NCBI GenBank assembly: GCA_032252755.1
Contig: JAVUPY010000072.1
Span: 1-32,221 of the forward strand
Reading direction: 5' to 3'
Length of the DNA: 32,221 nt
Source of the DNA: Terriglobia bacterium
GTDB taxonomy: Bacteria; Acidobacteriota; Terriglobia; Terriglobales; Acidobacteriaceae
Of the stretch, positions 27,649-32,221 are shown in pieces (positions within the stretch are counted from its first letter, which is position 1; every line of letters begins with the position of its first letter). Below the pieces are notes generated by a model. That model had not been told where the DNA came from. It saw nothing but the letters and a program-made list of their open reading frames with translations, and searched no databases. The position numbers were made by a program, and so were the translations under genes.

Positions 27649-27927
27649 CTACGGGGATCCATTCCAATGAATCTGTAAATTCTCCGGCCAATCCTGTTTG
27701 AGTACACCCTCAACGTGTAGGCGCAACTCTGATTCCGCATACGATTTTGTGCGATCTAGCGTCTCTTGTATCGAAGCGCCCTCAATCGTGGCTGGTTCAT
27801 CATTACCGATGCGCGTTTGGTGATCCTTGTCCCAAACTTCGACGAAATAGATGCCTGTCCATTTCTCCTGAACAGTTAAACGAAAGTGATGTTTTCCTAT
27901 TTGGACCTCGGAGGTGGCATGTTCCAT
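27649..27927 (-). CDS. Small hypothetical protein (92 aa)
   Basis: The protein reads MEHATSEVQIGKHHFRLTVQ, EKWTGIYFVEVWDKDHQTRI, then EGASIQETLDRTKSYAESEL and a final WPENLQIHWNGSP. A run of beta strands followed by a helix suggests a small alpha/beta domain. GGGAG lies 5 bases before ATG 27927, so the longer frame to 27981 is not used. It lies 60 bases downstream of the zinc-ribbon gene at 28164 on the same strand and may share its promoter. No family is recognised. Confidence 0.6.
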   Translation of the reverse strand: MEHATSEVQIGKHHFRLTVQEKWTGIYFVEVWDKDHQTRIGNDEPATIEGASIQETLDRTKSYAESELRLHVEGVLKQDWPENLQIHWNGSP

Positions 27928-27987
27928 ATAGACTCCCGTCGCGACCCCATTATCGGAATGTGCTCTTAGCGGCGGCCTCAAATCTCG

Positions 27988-28164
27988 TTAGCGATCGGTG
28001 AGTTTTTCAGCAGACACCGGGATTATCAGCGGCTCAGGCCTCGCACGGACCGTGCGCTTGGTATGTGGTTGGATCTTCGGGCCGCTCCCATCCAGGCTCT
28101 TACAGCGTTGGCCCGAAGCAGCACCGCAAACTGGACACCGCGAATTGAGAGCTTTGCTCGTCAT
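27988..28164 (-). CDS. Small zinc-finger protein (58 aa), probably leaderless mRNA
   Basis: The frame from ATG 28164 reads MTSKALNSRCPVCGAASGQR, CKSLDGSGPKIQPHTKRTVR, then RPEPLIIPVSAEKLTDR. The pattern C-P-x-C-x-A-x2-G-x2-C ... PH-x2-R (Cys10, Cys13, Cys21, His34) matches a common small bacterial zinc-finger type. There is no ribosome binding site; the palindrome promoter at 28171-28213 places the transcription start on the A of the ATG. Both facts fit a leaderless gene. Function is unknown. Confidence 0.68.
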   Translation of the reverse strand: MTSKALNSRCPVCGAASGQRCKSLDGSGPKIQPHTKRTVRARPEPLIIPVSAEKLTDR

Positions 28165-28170
28165 TCCCAG

Positions 28171-28213
28171 AGCTTAGCATCGGGTGATTGCGGAAACTGG
28201 CCAATCTTGCTCA
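28171..28213 (-). promoter_or_regulatory. Crp/Fnr-type promoter giving a leaderless transcript
   Basis: On the reverse strand TGAGCAAGATTGGCCA (28213-28198), TAAGCT (28176-28171) after 21 bases, then 6 bases and ATG 28164. The geometry is identical to that at 21315-21357. Confidence 0.7.
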
Positions 28214-28368
28214 GTCGAAAGGTGGAGTCTCCGCCTGTGAAAGAAAGGACCCGGCGACGGTTGCCTGAGTCAAGTCAGACCTATCCGGCGCAGAACGGCG
28301 AATGCTGCGCTATCCGCGCGACATCCTCCATGGAAGTTATTCACAGTCGCAGCCAGAGTGATGGGCAC

Positions 28369-28411
28369 TGGTCAATGTTGCACAGTTTCTTAGAGGACCG
28401 CGGTCGATACT
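28369..28411 (+). promoter_or_regulatory. Crp/Fnr-type promoter of the small membrane protein at 28500
   Basis: TGGTCAATGTTGCACA (28369-28384), then GTT, and GATACT (28406-28411) after 21 bases. Start expected near 28418. The stretch 28214-28368 shows no gene. Confidence 0.68.
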
Positions 28412-28499
28412 GTTGTCGGTAGTCAGTCGTTGACTCTAGACCGGAAAGCGGGCCTGCCGTAAATGGGCCCACGACGCTTAGATAGTGACCGAGGTGCTT

Positions 28500-28643
28500 A
28501 TGTTCGAATCATTGGATAAACAAATCGAGCAGTCAGAAGGGCCGCCCCCAACCAGTAGGGAAAAGGTATTTCGGTATCTAGGCCTTTTTGCCATTACGGT
28601 GATAATTTTCGTAACGCTCTTCATGGCGGTGCGAATGCTTTAA
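28500..28643 (+). CDS. Small single-span membrane protein (47 aa)
   Basis: The frame reads MFESLDKQIEQSEGPPPTSR, EKVFRYLGLFAITVIIFVTL, FMAVRML. A charged cytoplasmic head of about 25 residues is followed by one hydrophobic helix. GAGGTG lies 3-4 bases before the ATG. It looks like small acidobacterial inner-membrane proteins of unknown function. It is the only gene obviously served by the promoter at 28369. Confidence 0.65.
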   Translation: MFESLDKQIEQSEGPPPTSREKVFRYLGLFAITVIIFVTLFMAVRML

Positions 28644-28689
28644 TGAAAAAGGTCAATGTCCTTCAGGTTCGGTCCCGATGCTGACACGC

Positions 28690-28836
28690 TTAACTATGTT
28701 CAGAATTCCCTTTACCAGATAGGTAGTTGTTGAGCGTCTTACGTGCGGCTTTCTTCTGGGCAGGAGTCTTGGCCGCATGTATCTGGGCCACGACGGCCTT
28801 GGCTTGCTTCTCGAATCTTCTTAGCTTGCGCGCCAT
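28690..28836 (-). CDS. Small basic helical protein (48 aa)
   Basis: The reverse frame from ATG 28836 reads MARKLRRFEKQAKAVVAQIH, AAKTPAQKKAARKTLNNYLS, GKGNSEHS. It is rich in Lys, Arg and Ala with heptad-like spacing, suggesting a helix that may bind nucleic acid. TACACT lies 7 bases before the ATG, so the leader would be almost absent, but there is no palindrome at the usual distance. It lies 39 bases downstream of the small frame at 28876-29007. Confidence 0.5.
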   Translation of the reverse strand: MARKLRRFEKQAKAVVAQIHAAKTPAQKKAARKTLNNYLSGKGNSEHS

Positions 28837-28875
28837 TCCCCGAAGTGTACTGCCGTTCCGCGAAAAGTTGAAGTC

Positions 28876-29007
28876 TCAACCTTCCCAGGCCCACCTTGTT
28901 TGAATCCAGCACGCAAGCGTGATTAGGTCTTCATACTCGCCACCAACCTCCTGTAACTTCTCGCGATCATAATTCCCGGGAAGGAGGTCTGCCGGGAGGC
29001 CGCGCAT
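28876..29007 (-). CDS. Small hypothetical protein (43 aa)
   Basis: The reverse frame from ATG 29007 reads MRGLPADLLPGNYDREKLQE, VGGEYEDLITLACWIQTRWA, WEG. The regular helical pattern (YDREKLQEVGGEYEDLI) looks like real protein. An AGG lies 5 bases upstream. A half palindrome (ATATTGTTCA on the other strand) lies at 29046-29061 without a correct -10 box. No family is recognised. Confidence 0.5.
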   Translation of the reverse strand: MRGLPADLLPGNYDREKLQEVGGEYEDLITLACWIQTRWAWEG

Positions 29008-29127
29008 AGCGCCTAACTCTCTCCCTGACGGCTCGGAGAGGTCGCCGGCGAATATTGTTCAAAACTGACCAGACTCTGCAATGGGTCTTTGGAATACTGG
29101 TGCTGAGTTTTTCTAGAGCAGGTCAGC

Positions 29128-30021
29128 ATGCAATTGCCTATAGCGAACATGGTCGAACCGGACCAGAAAGTGATCGAGAGTCATCCGTGGGATCGCCCCA
29201 TCTGGAAACCTACCAAGGGCAAAGGGGCCATTTTCCTCTACTTAGTCCTGATACATGTTCTGGCCGTGATCGGGCTCACTCTGTTTCCGATTCCAAGTCT
29301 CCCGGTTGCAGTATCGGCACTGATCCTGGTGGCCTTAGGCAGCCTCGGAACCACTGTCGCTTACCACCGTACCTTGTCGCACCGGACACTAAAACTGAAC
29401 CGAGCGGTCGAACAGGTGTTGATCTTCTGTGCGATGTTTAACGGATCGGGCGCTCCTGCCAGCTGGGTAGCCTACCATCGTCACCATCATGCGAAGGCCG
29501 ACACTCCGGAGGATATTTCAAGTCCTACCCACGGCGGTTTCTGGTGGGCACATTTGCGCTGGCTGTATCAGTCGCCCCCCGCAGATGCTAAACGCTGGGC
29601 GCCGGAACTTAATAAAGGGGTCTACACATTCTGGCGGTACGCCGAGGTCCCGGTCATCCTGTTATCACTATCCTGTGGATTCCTGCTGGGATGGCAGGGC
29701 TTCTTCTGGATCGGTGCAATTCGCCTGGTGTATTCGCTGCACATGCAATGCTTCGTGAACAGCCTCACCCATTTAGGACATAGCAAAGACGGCGATACCA
29801 GCCAGAATGTCTGGTGGCTGGGGCCCCTGCAACTTGCCGCCTGGGGCGAGAATTGGCATCGCAATCACCACTCCAACGCCGGGTCGGCACGCTTCGGATT
29901 GCGTTGGTGGCAGGTTGACGTCGGCTGGTACTTCATCTGGATTCTTGAAGCCGTCGGTTTAGCTAAGAACGTCCGGCGTCCGAGAGTTGGAGCCCCGTCC
30001 TTGCCGAATGCCTCACTCTGA
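29128..30021 (+). CDS. Acyl-lipid/acyl-CoA delta-9-type fatty-acid desaturase
   Basis: A 297-residue membrane protein with the three histidine boxes of type 1 desaturases: HRTLSH (80-85), HRHHH (117-121) and HRNHH (near 253), which bind the di-iron centre. Context is also typical: GTTVAYHRTLSHR, SWVAYHRHHHAKADTPED, NSLTHLGH and GENWHRNHHSN. Four hydrophobic segments anchor it. It would introduce a double bond into membrane acyl chains using oxygen and an electron donor, which matters for membrane fluidity in cold or low oxygen. AGG lies 6 bases before ATG 29128; ATG 29149 is an alternative. Confidence 0.93.
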   Translation: MQLPIANMVEPDQKVIESHPWDRPIWKPTKGKGAIFLYLVLIHVLAVIGLTLFPIPSLPVAVSALILVALGSLGTTVAYHRTLSHRTLKLNRAVEQVLIFCAMFNGSGAPASWVAYHRHHHAKADTPEDISSPTHGGFWWAHLRWLYQSPPADAKRWAPELNKGVYTFWRYAEVPVILLSLSCGFLLGWQGFFWIGAIRLVYSLHMQCFVNSLTHLGHSKDGDTSQNVWWLGPLQLAAWGENWHRNHHSNAGSARFGLRWWQVDVGWYFIWILEAVGLAKNVRRPRVGAPSLPNASL

Positions 30022-30193
30022 AACCAGGTTCCGTGTAGTCCACTTGAGCCCGAATGTTCCGATACCGGCCTGGCGTCATGGCATGGAAGAGGTCGTCGGT
30101 TCGCTCCCGACAGGCCCATTATCCTTTCGGTTTGCCCAGCATCCCCGTCCAATTGCGTCCTCTCTAAAGAACTTCAGGCAGGTTAACCCAATA

Positions 30194-30391
30194 TCAGCGG
30201 CGTGGGTCCGTTCGCCGAGTATCCTTTACGTCTTCCTTGATCTTTACGTCCTGCTCTGGCTTGAATCCGTAAGGGCAGTGGCGACAGCCGGAGCGACAGC
30301 AGTAGCCGCGCTTCTTCAGGTATTCGGCAGTGAATACCATCAAGCCGTTTTCGTAGTAGAAATCGATTCCTTCCACCAGAAGGTCAGACAT
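30194..30391 (-). CDS. DUF5522 small Cys-rich protein (65 aa)
   Basis: The protein starts MSDLLVEGIDFYYENGLMVF, then TAEYLKKRGYCCRSGCRHCP, YGF. The signature T.(E/A)YL.KRGYCC.SGCRHCPYGF is that of DUF5522, with Cys31, 32, 36 and 39 likely to bind a metal or cluster. The tail is charged (PEQDVKIKEDVKDTRRTDPR). ATG 30391 overlaps the stop codon of the L,D-transpeptidase gene (TGATG), so the longer frame from 30472 is not used. Function is unknown. Confidence 0.85.
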   Translation of the reverse strand: MSDLLVEGIDFYYENGLMVFTAEYLKKRGYCCRSGCRHCPYGFKPEQDVKIKEDVKDTRRTDPRR

Positions 30392-30906
30392 CAGGGGCGA
30401 ATCTCCACTGGAGCGCCGTCGGGCACGAGGTCCCAGATTTCTTCGATCTCCTTGTTCGTCACGGCGATGCACCCGTCGGTCCAGTCTCGCGCGAGGTGTC
30501 CCCGGCCGACCCAGCCGTATCCGTTCGGAAGGCCATGGATCATGATATCGCCGCCTGGTGAGACCCCACGCTTGGCGGCGCGGGTACGATCCTCAGGGTT
30601 CGGATAAGAAATGCGCAGGGCGCGATGGAACTTGCTGTGGGAGTTTCTGCCGGTGATGACGTAGTTGCCTTCGGGCGTTCTGTGATCACCTTGCTGTTCC
30701 TTGCGACCGACAGGAGCGCCGCCGAGCGAAATGCGATAACTTTTGAGCAGAGTTCCTTTGCTCCACAGTTGGAGTTCGCGCTTCGACTTCAGGACCACGA
30801 TGTGGTCGGCTTTGACGTTTACTGGAGATTTCGCGTATGAGTACATCGGGGAGAGCACGGCTCCCCAGAGGACCGGCCAAGTCAGCAGTTTCCAGCGAAT
30901 TGCCAT
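30391..30906 (-). CDS. L,D-transpeptidase (YkuD domain)
   Basis: A 171-residue exported protein with an N-terminal hydrophobic signal (WKLLTWPVLWGAVLSPMYSY). The YkuD domain starts at ADHIVVLKSKRELQLWSKGT and includes RISLGGAPVGRKEQQGDHRT, PEGNYVITGRN, then IMIHGLPNGYGW and the catalytic Cys in RDWTDGCIAVTN. The family makes 3-3 peptidoglycan cross-links or anchors lipoproteins. Here the usual SxGC is TDGC, a common variant. It is translationally coupled to the DUF5522 gene. No ribosome binding site is visible; TATCCT lies 8 bases before the ATG. Confidence 0.92.
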   Translation of the reverse strand: MAIRWKLLTWPVLWGAVLSPMYSYAKSPVNVKADHIVVLKSKRELQLWSKGTLLKSYRISLGGAPVGRKEQQGDHRTPEGNYVITGRNSHSKFHRALRISYPNPEDRTRAAKRGVSPGGDIMIHGLPNGYGWVGRGHLARDWTDGCIAVTNKEIEEIWDLVPDGAPVEIRP

Positions 30907-31099
30907 TGTGCTGAAGGATACGGGAGAGAAGTGAGTTCACGTTAGCAGAAACTCAGGGGATTTTCGTTCGGGTTTATCTCATAATGACGTGGCGAGTAGG
31001 ATGTTTGCGACGAAGGTTACAGACAGTCTGACAAAAACAACAGGGCCACGAACCTCGCTCGCCATTCCCGCCGCCATTCTCCACGCTCAAAATGAACTC

Positions 31100-32038
31100 G
31101 TGGCAGTGCTTTCCAATCAGCGTACGCTCGACTCTTTCCGCGACTACCTGAAGGTCGAGAAGGGCCTGTCTCCACTTACGCTCGAGGCCTACCAGCGCGA
31201 CCTCACCCAATTTGCGGAGTTCCTGGATGACCGCGCTCTCGCCGGTGCTCGGCGAGAGGACGTTCGCGATTTTCTGAAACACCTCAACGATCACCAGGTC
31301 GATGGCCGCACGGTGGCGCGAAAGCTCTCGGCGCTCCGGCACTTTTACAAATTCCTGCTGCTGGACCGGCACATTGCGCACGATCCGACGTTAAACATCG
31401 ACACGCCGAAGCAGTGGAAGGTGCTACCGAAGTCGCTTGCGCGGACCGAAGTTGAGTCGATGCTGAAGCCGCGCGTCGCCGGTGAGGACAAGCAGTCCCA
31501 GGGGCTCGCATTGCGGGATGCGGCGCTGTTGGAGGTTCTCTACGCCGGAGCCGTGCGCGTTTCGGAACTCTGCGGCCTCAAACTCGAAGATTTAAAACTC
31601 GACCTCGGATACATGCTCGTCCGCGGCAAGGGAGATAAGGAGCGTATTGTTCCGCTTGGACAGGCCTCGCAAGCTGCCATTACGAAATATCTGCGCGACG
31701 GGCGTCCGGCGCTCCTGTGCGAAAGGCAATCCCCGCTGGTGTTCATTGACGTTCGCGGAACTGGACTGACTCGCCAACGCGTCTGGCAGGTCGTGAGCCG
31801 CGCGTCGGAGCCAATCGGGCATCACTCCTCGCCTCACATGCTGCGCCACAGCGCGGCGACGCACATGGTGGAGAACGGGGCAGATCTGCGAACCGTGCAG
31901 ACGATCCTCGGACACGCCGATATTTCTACGACGCAGGTCTATACGCACCTCGCGCTCGACCGCTTGAAGACGGTCTACAAGGAGCATCATCCGCGGGCGC
32001 GGAAGAGAACCCAGGACGAAGGGCCAAATCATGGCTGA
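31100..32038 (+). CDS. xerD: Tyrosine recombinase of the XerC/XerD type
   Basis: The protein has the core-binding SAM-like domain (LDSFRDYLKVEKGLSPLTLE, AYQRDLTQFAEFL) and a full catalytic domain. Catalytic residues are Arg in AGAVRVSEL, Lys in RGKGDKERIVPLG, His and Arg in SPHMLRHSAATH, His in LGHADIS and Tyr in TTQVYTHL. It resolves chromosome dimers at dif sites, normally with a partner. From GTG 31100 it has 312 residues, near the usual 300; the frame is open upstream to 30989, adding 37 residues not expected in the family. The next Xer gene overlaps it by 8 bases. The XerD assignment rather than XerC is a guess. Confidence 0.88.
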   Translation: MAVLSNQRTLDSFRDYLKVEKGLSPLTLEAYQRDLTQFAEFLDDRALAGARREDVRDFLKHLNDHQVDGRTVARKLSALRHFYKFLLLDRHIAHDPTLNIDTPKQWKVLPKSLARTEVESMLKPRVAGEDKQSQGLALRDAALLEVLYAGAVRVSELCGLKLEDLKLDLGYMLVRGKGDKERIVPLGQASQAAITKYLRDGRPALLCERQSPLVFIDVRGTGLTRQRVWQVVSRASEPIGHHSSPHMLRHSAATHMVENGADLRTVQTILGHADISTTQVYTHLALDRLKTVYKEHHPRARKRTQDEGPNHG

Positions 32039-32221
32039 GAAGCGCAGCCAAGTGCAGAAGGGAATCGACCAGTTCCTTTACTCGTTGCGTGCGAGTCACG
32101 CGTCCGAGCACACCATCAAGGCGTATTCCATCGACCTTGACCAGTTCGCGGTGTTCCTCGGTGCGGACGCGCGGTGGCGCGACATCGACCACATGCGCAT
32201 CCGCAGCTTTCTCTCGCATCT
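32031..32221 (+). CDS. xerC: Second Xer-type tyrosine recombinase, N-terminal part
   Basis: The frame from ATG 32031 runs to the window edge: 63 residues (KGIDQFLYSLRASHASEHTI, KAYSIDLDQFAVFLGADARW, then DHMRIRSFLSHL). This is the Xer core-binding domain. It overlaps the previous recombinase gene by 8 bases, so the two are cotranscribed and coupled. The catalytic domain lies beyond the window. XerC is the likely identity because of the neighbouring XerD-like gene. Confidence 0.82.
   Translation, partial: MAEKRSQVQKGIDQFLYSLRASHASEHTIKAYSIDLDQFAVFLGADARWRDIDHMRIRSFLSH

Noticed and set aside
28063-28422. 119-codon plus-strand frame
   Set aside because: It crosses both palindrome promoters and lies opposite the zinc-finger gene at 27988-28164, which has a far better motif.
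29046-29061. CGGCGAATATTGTTCA as a further operator
   Set aside because: Left half is not conserved and no -10 box lies 21-22 bases away on either strand.
1-32221. tRNA, rRNA, CRISPR array, insertion sequence, phage genes
   Set aside because: I looked for cloverleaf ends, regularly spaced repeats, transposase motifs and terminal inverted repeats and found none; the dispersed repeats are promoter/leader elements and gene fragments.

Overview
The window looks like chromosomal DNA of an acidobacterium, probably of the Terriglobia (Koribacter/Edaphobacter-like). That is an inference from gene content. It has many short cysteine-rich proteins and small helical proteins of types I associate with that group, DUF2934 and DUF3309 proteins, a KaiC-like ATPase next to a histidine kinase, two Crp/Fnr regulators, a GH130 enzyme and tandem Xer recombinases. 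I see no rRNA, tRNA, CRISPR array, insertion sequence or phage module.

Layout. 1-300 (-): N-terminal part of a secreted SYLF-domain protein. 622-3309 (+): small stress-type genes (a helical protein, a basic protein, an RRM RNA-binding protein, a small membrane protein, a zinc-ribbon protein, DUF2934, a cold-shock protein). 3396-4797 (+): a divergent receiver protein and a hemolysin III/PAQR protein. 4835-8700: a frameshifted small gene, a radical SAM protein (-), a patch of broken gene copies, and a receiver plus zinc-domain protein (-). 9127-12492 (+): degenerate and normal receivers, DUF3309, Crp/Fnr no. 1, a half-receiver and a cupin. 12634-14105 (-): a zinc ribbon, a DUF2934 remnant and a secreted protein of eight 32-residue repeats. 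14240-17799 (+): HTH, unknown, KaiC-like ATPase and histidine kinase. 17904-19149 (+): conserved unknown, dead receiver and zinc ribbon. 19218-19868 (-): Crp/Fnr no. 2. 20055-25403: a periplasmic LolA-like protein, a zinc ribbon (-), and a glycosyltransferase fusion with GH130. 25448-29007: many tiny genes plus a secreted alpha/beta protein. 29128-32221: fatty-acid desaturase, L,D-transpeptidase with DUF5522 (-), XerD-like and the start of a second Xer recombinase.

The main result is regulatory. About fifteen transcription units across all 32 kb start at the same kind of promoter: a 16-bp palindrome close to TGNNCAATATTGNNCA, followed after 21 (sometimes 22) bases by a -10-like hexamer. That spacing centres the palindrome at -41.5, the class II position of Crp/Fnr activators. 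Two Crp/Fnr proteins with almost identical recognition helices lie among these units and are the natural candidates to bind it. Two units place the predicted transcription start exactly on the A of the ATG, which would make them leaderless.

A second family of five promoters (TTGAC-like box, 17 bases, TANNGT-like box) is followed by a 47-nt leader element with two small TCAG-N5-CTGA hairpins and a CTAAG/CTTAG closing pair. It precedes small genes near both ends of the window. Together the genes suggest a signalling and stress-adaptation region (redox, hypoxia or dormancy-like), with repeated duplication and decay of its small genes. The physiological signal is not visible in the sequence.
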